From an uncultured Lactococcus sp. (lineage in GTDB: Bacteria > Bacillota > Bacilli > Lactobacillales > Streptococcaceae), in contig NZ_CAKPUG010000006.1 in the NCBI RefSeq assembly GCF_934191625.1, forward strand, positions 1 to 64,000: a stretch of DNA of 64,000 nucleotides, given 5' to 3'. The position numbers were made by a program, and so were the translations under genes. Shown one piece after another: positions 17,815 to 26,388 of this stretch. The notes beneath the pieces were generated by a model that saw only the letters and a program-made list of their open reading frames with translations, was not told where the DNA came from and did not search any database. Positions within the stretch are counted from its first letter, which is position 1; every line of letters begins with the position of its first letter.

Positions 17815-18768
17815 ATGAAAAAAGTACTCATCACAGGCGCCCTCGGACAAATCGGATCAGAATTAACAGAACGTCTTCGTAAAGATCTCGGTGTTGACAA
17901 TGTTATTGCAACAGATGTACGTGAAGTTGAAGGTAATCCGGTCGTAACTGACGGTCATTTTGAAATTTTAGATGTCATGGACCGTGACAAAATGATGTCA
18001 ATTGCTAAAGATAATGGTGTTGATACAATTATCCACTTGGCTTCACTTCTTTCAGCTGTTGCTGAAGCAAAACCTCAATTTGCTTGGAATTTGAATATGG
18101 GTGGCTTGGTTAATGCTTTGGAAACAGCGCGTGAACTTAACCTCCAATACTTCTCACCATCATCTATTGCAGCCTTTGGACCAAGTACTCCAATGGATAA
18201 TACACCGCAAGTGACTATTCAACGTCCCAATACAATGTACGGTGTGACAAAAGTTTCTATGGAGTTGCTTTGTGATTATTACTACACTAAATTTGGGGTG
18301 GATACACGTGGAGTACGCTTCCCAGGTTTGATTTCTTATAAAACATTGCCTGGCGGAGGAACCACAGACTATGCTGTAGATATTTACTACGAAGCAATCA
18401 AAAATGGGCATTATTCAAGCTTCATTGCTGAAGGAACAAAGATGGACATGATGTATATGCCTGATGCTATTGATGCGATTGTGGACTTGATGAATGCTCC
18501 AGCAGACAAATTAGTAAACCGTAATGCTTTCAATATCACCGCGATGAGTTTTGAGCCAGAAGAAATTGCTGCTTCCATCAAAAAATTCATGCCCGATTTC
18601 ACAATGGATTATGACGTAGATCCAGTCCGTCAAGGTATTGCAGACAGCTGGCCTAACTCTATTGATGCAACTTGTGCCAAAGAAGAATGGGGCTTCAATC
18701 CTAAATATGATTTGGATGCCATGACCAAAGACATGCTCGAAAAACTTTCTGAAAAGTTAAAAGGTTAA
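17815..18768 (+). CDS. tdh: L-threonine 3-dehydrogenase, short-chain (GalE-like) type
   Basis: 317 residues of the extended short-chain dehydrogenase fold: NAD loop GALGQIGSE (residues 8-16), ASLLSAVAE, and catalytic YxxxK as YGVTK (about residue 142). This non-zinc Tdh, as known in Cupriavidus and Flavobacterium, oxidises L-threonine to 2-amino-3-oxobutyrate, which Kbl then cleaves. The pairing with kbl makes the assignment firm. GGAG precedes the ATG. No convincing T-tract terminator separates it from the permease, which has its own promoter and cre. Confidence 0.92.
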   Translation: MKKVLITGALGQIGSELTERLRKDLGVDNVIATDVREVEGNPVVTDGHFEILDVMDRDKMMSIAKDNGVDTIIHLASLLSAVAEAKPQFAWNLNMGGLVNALETARELNLQYFSPSSIAAFGPSTPMDNTPQVTIQRPNTMYGVTKVSMELLCDYYYTKFGVDTRGVRFPGLISYKTLPGGGTTDYAVDIYYEAIKNGHYSSFIAEGTKMDMMYMPDAIDAIVDLMNAPADKLVNRNAFNITAMSFEPEEIAASIKKFMPDFTMDYDVDPVRQGIADSWPNSIDATCAKEEWGFNPKYDLDAMTKDMLEKLSEKLKG

Positions 18769-18803
18769 TGATTAAGTTCATACCATCACAAAATTAAAAA
18801 ATA

Positions 18804-18832
18804 TGTTAAAATGAGAGAGTAATCGGTTACAT
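18804..18832 (+). promoter_or_regulatory. Permease promoter with overlapping cre
   Basis: An extended -10, TGTTAAAAT (18804-18812), is followed by AGTAATCGGTTACAT (18818-18832). Read on the other strand this is ATGTAACCGATTACT, which differs from the cre consensus only at its last position. As at kbl, the operator covers the predicted start site, so permease and catabolic genes would be co-repressed by CcpA. Confidence 0.65.
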
Positions 18833-18868
18833 GGTTACTCTCTAATGCTGAGCTTAGGAGTCAGCATT
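18813..18868 (+). other. Two successive hairpins in the permease leader
   Basis: GAGAGTAA (18815-18822) can pair with TTACTCTC (18834-18841), and AATGCTGA (18844-18851) with TCAGCATT (18861-18868). Neither is followed by a proper T tract, so they are not typical terminators. The first hairpin contains the cre, so the symmetry may partly reflect operator sequence. Confidence 0.4.
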
Positions 18869-18915
18869 GTTATTATTAATCTTATCAAAAATTTATCTTT
18901 GAAAGAGGAGCTCTT

Positions 18916-20277
18916 ATGGAACAAAAAAATGAAATGAAGCGAACGCTTGGTTTCTTCCCTGCCCTTACAACTGTAATGGGTACGGTTATTGGTGCAGGTG
19001 TATTCTTCAAGGCCGGACGTGTTGCAGAACTTACAGGTCAGCCAGGTTTGCATATATTGGTTTGGATACTTGGGGGTATCATTTCCATATGCGGGGGGTT
19101 AACTGCCGCTGAACTTGCTGCTGCCATCCCTGAAACAGGTGGGATGATTCGCTATATTCAACGTGGTTTTGGTAAACGTTGGTCATTTCTCTTAGGTTGG
19201 GCACAGTCTATTATCTACTTCCCTGCAAATATTGCAGCGCTGTCTGTTGTTTTTGGTACACAATTTTTAAATTTGTTTGGGATGAATGTGAGCGCAGCTA
19301 ACACTGCAATAGTGGGTGTAATCGCTGCAATTACAGTTACCTTGATTAATTTCATCAGTTCTAAAGCTGCAGGTGGTTTACAATCCGTTACAACAGTGAT
19401 TAAGTTAATTCCGATTGCCTTGATTGTTGTTGTTGGGTTACTTCGTCCTGGTGGTGTTGATTTCCAATTGCTTCCTATTACAGCAGGAGAAAACTTATCC
19501 TTGGCATCTGCAATTGGTTCAGGTCTTTTAGCAACTATGTTTGCCTATGACGGTTGGATTTATGCTGGTAATATTGCTGGTGAAATGAAAAATCCTGCAA
19601 AGCATTTGCCACGCGCGATTATTCTCGGTATTGTTGCTATCATGTTTGTATATGTTTTTATCAATGCAGCTTACATTCGTACTTTAGGTATTCCAACCTT
19701 GATGGAAAATGATCCTAATCTCCCTGCTATTGTTGCCAATAAAATATTTGGCGGAATGGGAGGCAAACTCGTCACGATTGGTATTTTAATTTCTGTCTAC
19801 GGTACGATAAATGGTTACTCGATGACAGGTATGCGTGCTTCATATGCTTTAGCAACCGAAAAATCTTTCCCATTCTGGAAAACGTTCAAAAAGCTTTCAG
19901 CTAGCGGTGTTCCCGTAAACTCAGGTATCCTTCAAGTTGCAATCGCAGCAATTATGTTAGTTGTAACTATGCTTTCAAGTGATGCTTTCGATTTCTTAAC
20001 AAATATGTTGGTCTTTGTAATTTGGATTTTCTACACTATGGTCTTCATCACGGTCTTTATCTTACGTAAACGCGAACCCAATCTAGTTCGTCCCTATAAA
20101 GTACCACTTTACCCAGTTATTCCAATCATTGCAATCATCGGTGGTATCTTCATCTTAGTCATGACTTTGATCAGTTCAGACTATATGAGTAACCAAGTTC
20201 CAGCCTTGGTTGGTGTTGTCTTTACCTTAATCGGTCTACCCGTTTACAATCATCTGGACAGGAAGTATCATCGTTAA
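18916..20277 (+). CDS. APC-family amino-acid permease, SteT-like
   Basis: 453 residues with about 12 TM segments of the amino acid-polyamine-organocation superfamily. The first TM carries the substrate motif GTVIGAGVFFKAG, and family motifs PETGGMIRYI and FAYDGWIYAGNIAGEMKNP are clear. It resembles the serine/threonine exchanger SteT of Bacillus. Its place behind kbl-tdh, with a matching cre, makes threonine or serine a reasonable substrate, by inference. A close paralogue lies at about 33.1 kb. GAGGAG precedes the ATG, and a terminator follows the stop. Confidence 0.9.
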   Translation: MEQKNEMKRTLGFFPALTTVMGTVIGAGVFFKAGRVAELTGQPGLHILVWILGGIISICGGLTAAELAAAIPETGGMIRYIQRGFGKRWSFLLGWAQSIIYFPANIAALSVVFGTQFLNLFGMNVSAANTAIVGVIAAITVTLINFISSKAAGGLQSVTTVIKLIPIALIVVVGLLRPGGVDFQLLPITAGENLSLASAIGSGLLATMFAYDGWIYAGNIAGEMKNPAKHLPRAIILGIVAIMFVYVFINAAYIRTLGIPTLMENDPNLPAIVANKIFGGMGGKLVTIGILISVYGTINGYSMTGMRASYALATEKSFPFWKTFKKLSASGVPVNSGILQVAIAAIMLVVTMLSSDAFDFLTNMLVFVIWIFYTMVFITVFILRKREPNLVRPYKVPLYPVIPIIAIIGGIFILVMTLISSDYMSNQVPALVGVVFTLIGLPVYNHLDRKYHR

Positions 20278-20280
20278 TAT

Positions 20281-20310
20281 AGAAAAAACTCCGATTGTGG
20301 AGTTTTTCTT
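20281..20310 (+). terminator. Permease terminator
   Basis: Stem GAAAAAACTCC with GGAGTTTTTC and a six-base loop. Confidence 0.88.
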
Positions 20311-20346
20311 TTGGCTTTGGAATGAGCGTCGTTTTTTTAACAGTAT

Positions 20347-20380
20347 TTGCTTTTTAAAGTAAATTTGCTATAATTTGCTT
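20347..20380 (+). promoter_or_regulatory. Promoter abutting the hydrolase start codon
   Basis: TTGCTT (20347-20352), a 16-base spacer, and an extended -10 TGCTATAAT (20366-20374). The -10 ends six bases before ATG 20381, and no Shine-Dalgarno sequence is present. A leaderless mRNA is expected. Confidence 0.6.
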
Positions 20381-20893
20381 ATGAAAAAATTACTGGTATT
20401 GATTGACTTTCAAAATGATTTTATAGATGGTTCTTTGGGGACAAAAGAAGCACAAGCTATTGTTCCAAAGGTGGTTGAGAAGTTAGCGGCTTACACGGAA
20501 AATGAACGATTGGCAACACAAGATACACACTTTGAAGATTACCTGACAACTCAGGAAGGTCAAAACTTGCCAGTGATTCACTGTCAAAAAGGAACGCAAG
20601 GTTGGGAAATTCGTAAGGAAGCACAAGTTGGCTTTAAACGTGTTTTCGAAAAAAATATCTTTGGTTCAGTGGAACTTGCAGAGTATATTCGTAACGAGAA
20701 TGTGGAGCAGGTGGAACTCATAGGCATCTGCACTGATATATGTGTAGTATCAAATGCTTTGTTGATCAAATCGTTTGCTCCTGAAGTAAAAATTTTTGTT
20801 GATGCTTCTTGTTGTGCGGGTGTGACTCCAGAAAGTCATCGTGCAGCTTTAGAAACAATGAAATCTTGTCAAATTAATGTGATTAATGAATAA
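20381..20893 (+). CDS. Isochorismatase/nicotinamidase-family hydrolase
   Basis: 170 residues from ATG 20381, chosen because the promoter leaves no room for the earlier in-frame codon. It is a cysteine hydrolase of the isochorismatase fold: Asp in DFQNDF (about residue 8), the cysteine nucleophile in GICTDICV (about 114), and a metal-site-like DTHFEDY plus HCQKGTQGW as in nicotinamidases. It may deamidate nicotinamide for NAD salvage, but related enzymes act on other amides. It is a single-gene transcript with a terminator behind it. Confidence 0.82.
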   Translation: MKKLLVLIDFQNDFIDGSLGTKEAQAIVPKVVEKLAAYTENERLATQDTHFEDYLTTQEGQNLPVIHCQKGTQGWEIRKEAQVGFKRVFEKNIFGSVELAEYIRNENVEQVELIGICTDICVVSNALLIKSFAPEVKIFVDASCCAGVTPESHRAALETMKSCQINVINE

Positions 20894-20919
20894 AAAAGAG
20901 CAAAAACTGCTCTTTTTTA
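20891..20919 (+). terminator. Hydrolase terminator
   Basis: Stem AAAAAAGAGCA with TGCTCTTTTTT around a five-base loop. Confidence 0.92.
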
Positions 20920-20932
20920 ATTTTTACCCTCA

Positions 20933-20948
20933 ACACTATATATAGTGT
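20933..20948. promoter_or_regulatory. NrdR box 1
   Basis: ACACTATATATAGTGT is a perfect palindrome matching the NrdR-box consensus. NrdR represses ribonucleotide reductase genes in response to dATP/ATP. It stands 90 bases ahead of nrdD. Confidence 0.85.
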
Positions 20949-20974
20949 GCTTTCTTTTGTTTTCATAAAAAATA

Positions 20975-20990
20975 CTACTAGATATAGTGG
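20975..20990. promoter_or_regulatory. NrdR box 2
   Basis: CTACTAGATATAGTGG matches the first box at 12 of 16 positions, with an intact right half. The centres of the two boxes are 42 bases apart, four helical turns, so both face the same side of the DNA, as NrdR pairs do. Confidence 0.75.
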
Positions 20991-21037
20991 AAAAAGAAAA
21001 TTATATTTGATAGAATAGAAGAACAAGGAATAAAAAA

Positions 21038-23293
21038 ATGGGGGAACAAAGAATGAGAATGGTTGAGGAAAGTATTGTTGTAACAGATCAAGAAATCAGT
21101 GTGATCAAGCGCGATGGCCGCTCTGTAAAATTTGACAGTAGCAAAATTTTTGAGGCCTTGCAAAAAGCTGGGGACGAAATCGTACCTCCAGTTTCAGAGG
21201 ACCGCATCGCAGAAATCTGTGATCGTGTAGTACGCGAAATATTCACCCGCTTTACGGATAATGTTAAGATTTATGAAATTCAAAGTATTGTGGAGCATCT
21301 GTTGATGGAACTTGGCGAAACGAAATGGGCAGAAGTTTACACAACTTATCGGACACAACGTGATCTTGAAAGAAGTAAGGCAACAGACATTAACTTTACC
21401 ATCGAAAAATTGATCAACAAGGACCAAACGGTTGTCAATGAGAATGCCAACAAGGACAGCGATGTTTTCAATACCCAACGTGATTTAACTGCAGGAGCTG
21501 TTTCTAAAGCCATTGGTTTAAAAATGCTCCCTCCTCATGTAGCGAATGCCCACCAAAAAGGGGAAATTCATTATCATGACTTAGATTATTCTCCCTTTAC
21601 AACGATGTCAAACTGTTGCTTGATTGACTTTAAAAATATGTTTGAAAATGGCTTTAAATTAGGGAATGCACAAGTAGATTCACCTAAATCCATTCAAACA
21701 GCGACTGCGCAAGCTTCACAAATTATTGCGAATGTAGCCAGCTCACAATATGGTGGCTGTTCATTTGACCGTGCTGATGAAATTTTAGCTCCTTATGCAA
21801 AATTAAACTATGCGAAGCATTTAAAAGATGCAGAAGAGTGGATTGAGCACCCGGAAAAACGTGAAGCCTATGCTCAAGCAAAAACTAAAAAAGATATCTA
21901 TGATGCCATGCAATCTTTGGAATATGAAATCAATACGCTTTTTACTTCAAATGGGCAAACACCTTTTGTTACAGTTGGTTTTGGTTTAGGAGAAGACTGG
22001 TATGCACGTGAAATCCAAAAAGCTATCCTGAAAGTCCGTATTGGTGGTTTAGGAAAAGAGCATCGTACAGCTATTTTTCCTAAATTAATTTTTACCTTGA
22101 AGCGCGGTTTAAATCTCGAAGTTGGTACGCCAAACTATGACATTAAAAACTTGGCACTGGAGTGTGCCACAAAACGTATGTATCCAGATATTTTATCATA
22201 TGATAAGATCGTCGAGTTAACAGGGTCATTTAAAGCTAGTATGGGATGTCGTAGTTTCCTTCATGGCTGGAAAGATGAGCAGGGTAATGAAGTTACTGCT
22301 GGCCGTAATAACCTCGGAGTAGTGACAGTAAACCTTCCACGTATTGCTCTTGAAGCAGCAGGTGATAAAGAAAAGTTCTGGGAGATCTTTAATGAACGTA
22401 TTGCGATCGCTAAAGATGCTTTGGTTTTTCGCGTTAACCGCACAAAAGAAGCTCAACCTAAAAATGCACCCATACTCTTTATGAATGGTGCATTGGGCCG
22501 CTTGAAAGCTGACGATTCAGTTGATGAACTTTATAAAAATGAACGGGCGACAGTTTCGCTTGGCTATATTGGTCTTTATGAAGTTGCGACAAGTTTCTAT
22601 GGGCCAACTTGGGAAAATAACAAGGAAGCAAAAGACTTTACATTGGAAATAGTCAAACGTATGAACCAAGATTGTAAAGACTGGAGTAAAGAAACAGGCT
22701 ATCATTTTTCTGTTTACTCTACACCAAGTGAAAGTTTAACCGATCGTTTCTGCCGTATGGATAAAGAAAAATTCGGGTCAGTTGCTGATATCACTGACAA
22801 AGATTACTATACCAACAGTTTCCATTACGATGTGCGTAAAAATCCAACTCCATTTGAAAAATTGGAGTTCGAAAAAGATTATCCTGTTTATGCAAATGGT
22901 GGTTTTATCCACTATGCAGAATATCCAATGATCCAACAAAATCCTCGTGCACTTGAAGCGGTTTGGGACTTTGCTTATGACCGGATTGGCTATTTGGGAA
23001 CAAATGCACCGATTGACCACTGTTATGAGTGTGGTTTTGAAGGAGATTTCACTGCAACAGAGCGTGGCTTTAAATGCCCACAATGTGGCAATGCTAATCC
23101 CCAAACATGTGATGTTGTAAAGCGGACATGTGGTTACCTAGGTAACCCACAAGCTCGACCAATGGTTCATGGCCGTCATAAAGAAATATCAGCCCGTGTA
23201 AAACATATGAATGGCTCCGTAGGTGTTCTTGAAGATGGTGAGAGCATCGACAGCGAAGCTGTAGATCATGCAAAGAGTAAGTTTATAAAATAA
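21038..23293 (+). CDS. nrdD: Anaerobic ribonucleoside-triphosphate reductase
   Basis: 751 residues, a class III glycyl-radical reductase making dNTPs from NTPs without oxygen. An N-terminal ATP-cone (about 15-105, VIKRDGRSVKFDSSKIFEAL) allows allosteric control. The catalytic domain has CCLIDFKNMF. The C-terminal zinc site shows CYECGF and CPQCGN, and the glycyl-radical loop is RTCGYLGNP. The start follows AAGGAA; an internal ATG 15 bases later is a weaker option. Paired NrdR boxes precede it. Its activase nrdG lies 2 kb downstream, beyond an inserted permease gene. Confidence 0.98.
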   Translation: MGEQRMRMVEESIVVTDQEISVIKRDGRSVKFDSSKIFEALQKAGDEIVPPVSEDRIAEICDRVVREIFTRFTDNVKIYEIQSIVEHLLMELGETKWAEVYTTYRTQRDLERSKATDINFTIEKLINKDQTVVNENANKDSDVFNTQRDLTAGAVSKAIGLKMLPPHVANAHQKGEIHYHDLDYSPFTTMSNCCLIDFKNMFENGFKLGNAQVDSPKSIQTATAQASQIIANVASSQYGGCSFDRADEILAPYAKLNYAKHLKDAEEWIEHPEKREAYAQAKTKKDIYDAMQSLEYEINTLFTSNGQTPFVTVGFGLGEDWYAREIQKAILKVRIGGLGKEHRTAIFPKLIFTLKRGLNLEVGTPNYDIKNLALECATKRMYPDILSYDKIVELTGSFKASMGCRSFLHGWKDEQGNEVTAGRNNLGVVTVNLPRIALEAAGDKEKFWEIFNERIAIAKDALVFRVNRTKEAQPKNAPILFMNGALGRLKADDSVDELYKNERATVSLGYIGLYEVATSFYGPTWENNKEAKDFTLEIVKRMNQDCKDWSKETGYHFSVYSTPSESLTDRFCRMDKEKFGSVADITDKDYYTNSFHYDVRKNPTPFEKLEFEKDYPVYANGGFIHYAEYPMIQQNPRALEAVWDFAYDRIGYLGTNAPIDHCYECGFEGDFTATERGFKCPQCGNANPQTCDVVKRTCGYLGNPQARPMVHGRHKEISARVKHMNGSVGVLEDGESIDSEAVDHAKSKFIK

Positions 23294-23331
23294 ATAAAAA
23301 GTGAATCTTAGGGTTCACTTTTTATTTATTA
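23289..23331 (+). terminator. nrdD terminator
   Basis: A long stem of about 17 bp (AATAAATAAAAAGTGAA with its complement TTCACTTTTTATTTATT) around an eight-base loop. Confidence 0.9.
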
Positions 23332-23386
23332 GAAGAAAAGAAAACTGTATCGATTTTAAAATTTTATTGAAAATTAAAGAATAATA

Positions 23387-23415
23387 TTGACAGTATTTAA
23401 GTTTTATTTTATAAT
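23387..23415 (+). promoter_or_regulatory. yjeM promoter with cre-like sequence
   Basis: Consensus TTGACA (23387-23392), a 17-base spacer, and TATAAT (23410-23415). Immediately downstream, ATGCAACCGCTTTTT resembles a cre with one mismatch, so catabolite repression is possible. The leader to the ATG is about 84 bases. Confidence 0.75.
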
Positions 23416-23505
23416 TTTAATGCAACCGCTTTTTTATATTTGTAAAAGGCGCGTAAAAAATTACTTTGTCTTGTCCGCAGAGTGACAAAAAATTTAAGGA
23501 GTAAT

Positions 23506-24951
23506 ATGGACACTAAAAAAATTAGATGGTTTACCGTCGCATTTATCGCCTTCAACATGGTTTGGGGTATGGGAAATGTGGTCAATAACTTCGCCCAACA
23601 AGGGATTACAGTTGTTACCTCATGGATTTTGATTTTGGCACTTTATTTTGTACCTTACGCACTTATTGTGGGGCAGTTAGGCTCAACTTTTAAAGATAGC
23701 AAAGGGGGCGTAAGTTCGTGGGTTGAGCAAACTTCAACAAAACGTCTTGCCTACTATGCAGCCTGGACATATTGGGTGGTGCACATCCCTTATTTGGCCC
23801 AAAAACCTCAAGCAATTTTGATTGCCTTTGGTTGGATTGGCCGTGGAGATGGACAGCTTGTAAGCCTAATGTCTGTTCCTATGGTTGCCATTATTTCCTT
23901 GATTATTTTCCTTCTTTTTCTCTGGCTCGCAACAAAGGGCTTAAATACGCTTAAAGTTATTGGGGGACTGGCGGGTACAGCGATGTTTGTTATGAGCTTG
24001 CTCTTTATCGTGATGGCTGTAAGCGTTCCTTTTATTGCAAAAGACTTTGCAATTGCAACGCCAGACATGGGAAATATCAACACCTATATTCCTAAATTCG
24101 ACTTCAGTTATTTCACAACAATCTCAATGCTGGTTTTTGCGGTAGGTGGAGCGGAAAAAATTTCACCTTATGTCAACCAAATGAAGAATCCTGCACGTGA
24201 ATTTCCCAAAGCGATGTTTATGCTTGCTGCTATGGTCGGTGTTTGTGCCGTTCTTGGATCAGTGGCGATGGGTATGCTCTTTACCAGTGGAAATCTTCCT
24301 GATGACCTCATGGCTAATGGTGCCTATGCAGCCTTTCAAATGCTTGGCGAACACTATGGCATTGGCAGCAGCCTAATGTATGTTTACGCCTTTACACAAG
24401 GTATTGGTCAAATTGCTGCATTGGCCTTTTCAATTGATGCGCCATTGCGTATTTTGCTTGCAGATGCAGATCCACAATTTGTTCCAGCTTGGCTACGTAA
24501 AACAACTGCCAAAGGAACACTGATTAATGGTTTTGTGTTGACAGGAATTTTGGTAAGTATCGTCATCTTGATGCCTTTGCTGGGAATAGGTAACATGAAC
24601 GAATTAGTCAAATGGCTGACAAACTTAAATTCAGTCGTAATGCCAATGCGCTATATGTGGGTATTCTTTGCCTTTATTATGCTTAATCGTGCGATTAAAC
24701 ACTTTACTTCTGAGTACAAATTTATCAAGCAAAAACGCTTGGCGATGTTTGCTGGTATCTGGTGCTTCTTATTTACTTTAGTAGCATGTGTACTCGGTAT
24801 GGTACCAAAAGTTGATTTTGCTACAGACCCATCTGCATGGTGGTTCCAGTTGACTTCAAACATCTTGACACCAGTTGTTTTGATTCTTCTAGGGATGCTC
24901 CTTCCATTTATTGCGCGTCGTGAACAAAAAAAGACAAATGATTTAGCCTAA
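23506..24951 (+). CDS. yjeM: APC-family permease, YjeM-like
   Basis: 481 residues from ATG 23506, chosen because AAGGAG lies five bases before it. About 12 TM segments of the amino acid-polyamine-organocation superfamily. The N-terminus MDTKKIRWFTVAFIAFN and the segment GGVSSWVEQTS recall the YjeM/glutamate-GABA antiporter group. The substrate is unknown. It has its own consensus promoter and a terminator, and separates nrdD from nrdG, which are normally adjacent, suggesting later insertion at this place. Confidence 0.85.
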   Translation: MDTKKIRWFTVAFIAFNMVWGMGNVVNNFAQQGITVVTSWILILALYFVPYALIVGQLGSTFKDSKGGVSSWVEQTSTKRLAYYAAWTYWVVHIPYLAQKPQAILIAFGWIGRGDGQLVSLMSVPMVAIISLIIFLLFLWLATKGLNTLKVIGGLAGTAMFVMSLLFIVMAVSVPFIAKDFAIATPDMGNINTYIPKFDFSYFTTISMLVFAVGGAEKISPYVNQMKNPAREFPKAMFMLAAMVGVCAVLGSVAMGMLFTSGNLPDDLMANGAYAAFQMLGEHYGIGSSLMYVYAFTQGIGQIAALAFSIDAPLRILLADADPQFVPAWLRKTTAKGTLINGFVLTGILVSIVILMPLLGIGNMNELVKWLTNLNSVVMPMRYMWVFFAFIMLNRAIKHFTSEYKFIKQKRLAMFAGIWCFLFTLVACVLGMVPKVDFATDPSAWWFQLTSNILTPVVLILLGMLLPFIARREQKKTNDLA

Positions 24952-24964
24952 AAAGTAGTATAAT

Positions 24965-25001
24965 AGAATGAGTAGTTTCGGAAGAAATTGCTCATTTTTT
25001 G
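24965..25001 (+). terminator. yjeM terminator
   Basis: A 13-14-bp stem, AATGAGTAGTTTC with GAAATTGCTCATT, around a GGAA loop, then six T. Confidence 0.9.
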
Positions 25002-25248
25002 ATTCGCTACCATCATTCCCCCTAAAGGGACTAATGATGGATGGTAATTCCAATAATAATTGCTTGAGCGTCTCATTAGGTAGCACACAAAAAAGCATCA
25101 TTTTTGGGTGCGGCCGTCATGCGTTACTATTATTGTGACGAAAGTCATTAATGATAGACGACAAGCTGTGTGCATATCATTCTCTTCATTGTGATTAAGA
25201 GGATGAATTGTGAAATTTAAGATAAAATAGAGATAGGAGTAATGACAG
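25002..25248 (+). ncRNA. Unassigned structured intergenic RNA before nrdG
   Basis: A gene-free stretch rich in potential secondary structure. ACCATCATT can pair with AATGATGGATGGT around an inner CCC/GGG hairpin (about 25009-25045). GCACACA (25083-25089) pairs with TGTGTGC (25167-25173) and encloses a 13-bp hairpin, CTATTATTGTGAC (25127-25139) with GTCATTAATGATAG, closed by a GAAA tetraloop and with one bulged base. GC content is higher than in the flanking spacers. I cannot assign it to a known riboswitch or to 6S RNA. It could be an nrdG leader or a separate small RNA. Confidence 0.45.
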
Positions 25249-25848
25249 ATGAATAATCCAAAACCACAAGAGTGGCTTGCTTCGGATTTGGAACAGGGCT
25301 ATGTTTCAGATTACAAGCCTTTCAATTTTGTTGATGGTGAAGGTGTACGTTGCTCGCTTTACTTATCCGGCTGTAAATTCCACTGCGAAGGGTGCTACAA
25401 TCAAGCCACCTGGAATTTCCGTTACGGTAGTCCATATACAAAAGAGTTAGAAGAAAGAATCATGTCTGACTTGAGCCAGTCTTATGTTCAAGGATTGACA
25501 TTACTTGGCGGCGAGCCCTTCCTCAACACAGGTGTAGCCTTGCCTCTTGTCAAAAGAATACGAGCAGAACTTCCTGAAAAGGATATTTGGTCATGGACAG
25601 GCTATACTTGGGAGGAGCTTCTACAAGAGGATGAAACCAAACTTGAGCTTTTACGAAATATCGATATACTTGTGGATGGTCGCTTTAAACTTAGCAAAAA
25701 AAACTTATTGCTCCAATTTAGAGGATCTTCAAATCAACGAATCATTGATGTAAAAAAATCTTTAGCAGAAAATCGCGTGGTCATCTGGGAAAAACTCAAT
25801 GATGGTAAAGCATCAGTGGAACAAATTCATAAGGAAAAACTAATATGA
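25249..25848 (+). CDS. nrdG: Anaerobic ribonucleotide reductase activating protein
   Basis: 199 residues, a radical-SAM activase that generates the glycyl radical on NrdD. The cluster motif CxxxCxxC is visible as CKFHCEGC (about residues 43-50), followed by YNQATWNF. The glycine-rich SAM segment LLGGEPFLN lies near 85. AGGAG precedes ATG 25249; the ATG at 25241 is out of frame and closes at once. Its stop overlaps the next gene's ATG by four bases. It is functionally tied to nrdD although separated by yjeM and a structured spacer. Confidence 0.96.
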   Translation: MNNPKPQEWLASDLEQGYVSDYKPFNFVDGEGVRCSLYLSGCKFHCEGCYNQATWNFRYGSPYTKELEERIMSDLSQSYVQGLTLLGGEPFLNTGVALPLVKRIRAELPEKDIWSWTGYTWEELLQEDETKLELLRNIDILVDGRFKLSKKNLLLQFRGSSNQRIIDVKKSLAENRVVIWEKLNDGKASVEQIHKEKLI

Positions 25849-26339
25849 AAACTGTTTTAGTAATTTGTGAATCAGGTTACTGGCATGACATACGTGAAGG
25901 ATTAGCAGCTGTAGAAGTTGGCTTTCTCGGTTTTGATAAGAAAAAGCCTAAGCGTTCCGAAATTGACCAACTCGTGGCGCAAGCTGACTTTGTGATGATT
26001 CGGAACCTCAATGTTGCTCATGCTTCGGTTCGATTTGCAAAAGAAGCAGCAAAAGCGAGTGATACACCTTTCTGGATAGGCAGTAATTTCGGTGTAGAAA
26101 AGATTATTGAAAAGCTTAAGCTGGCCTTTCCGGAAATAAAGTTGTCCGAAAAAACTATGAAGCCAAAAGTGCCAAGGAAAAAAAGTCCACGACAAAAGTT
26201 GGCTAATCCTACTACGAGCAACTCTGAGGATAAGTACCAGCTACCCAAGAAAGCAAAAAATCTTGCCTTAAAATCGGCTCTGAAGGACTTTAAAGTTGCT
26301 GAAGAGGAAGTTGATTTTGCAAAAATGTTTAAGCCCTGA
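25845..26339 (+). CDS. DUF2325-like protein coupled to nrdG
   Basis: 164 residues. The N-terminal 95 residues look like a small alpha/beta domain of the DUF2325 kind (CESGYWHDIREGL near the start, DFVMIRNLNVAHASV around 47-61). The rest is a very basic linker (KPKVPRKKSPRQK) and a C-terminal motif ending VDFAKMFKP. Function is unknown. The ATGA overlap with nrdG implies co-translation and perhaps a link to anaerobic nucleotide metabolism. The terminator stem overlaps its stop codon. Confidence 0.7.
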   Translation: MKTVLVICESGYWHDIREGLAAVEVGFLGFDKKKPKRSEIDQLVAQADFVMIRNLNVAHASVRFAKEAAKASDTPFWIGSNFGVEKIIEKLKLAFPEIKLSEKTMKPKVPRKKSPRQKLANPTTSNSEDKYQLPKKAKNLALKSALKDFKVAEEEVDFAKMFKP

Positions 26340-26354
26340 CATCAGGGTTTTTTT
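26331..26354 (+). terminator. nrdG operon terminator
   Basis: Stem CCCTGA (26334-26339) with TCAGGG (26342-26347), then seven T. Confidence 0.88.
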
Positions 26355-26388
26355 GCAAAAATGAGAGATAGCGAAAATGCAAGTCATT

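Noticed and set aside
25002..25248. 6S RNA or a T-box leader
   Set aside because: No T-box specifier or antiterminator sequence is seen, and the pairing is not the single long interrupted rod of 6S RNA as far as I can fold by eye.
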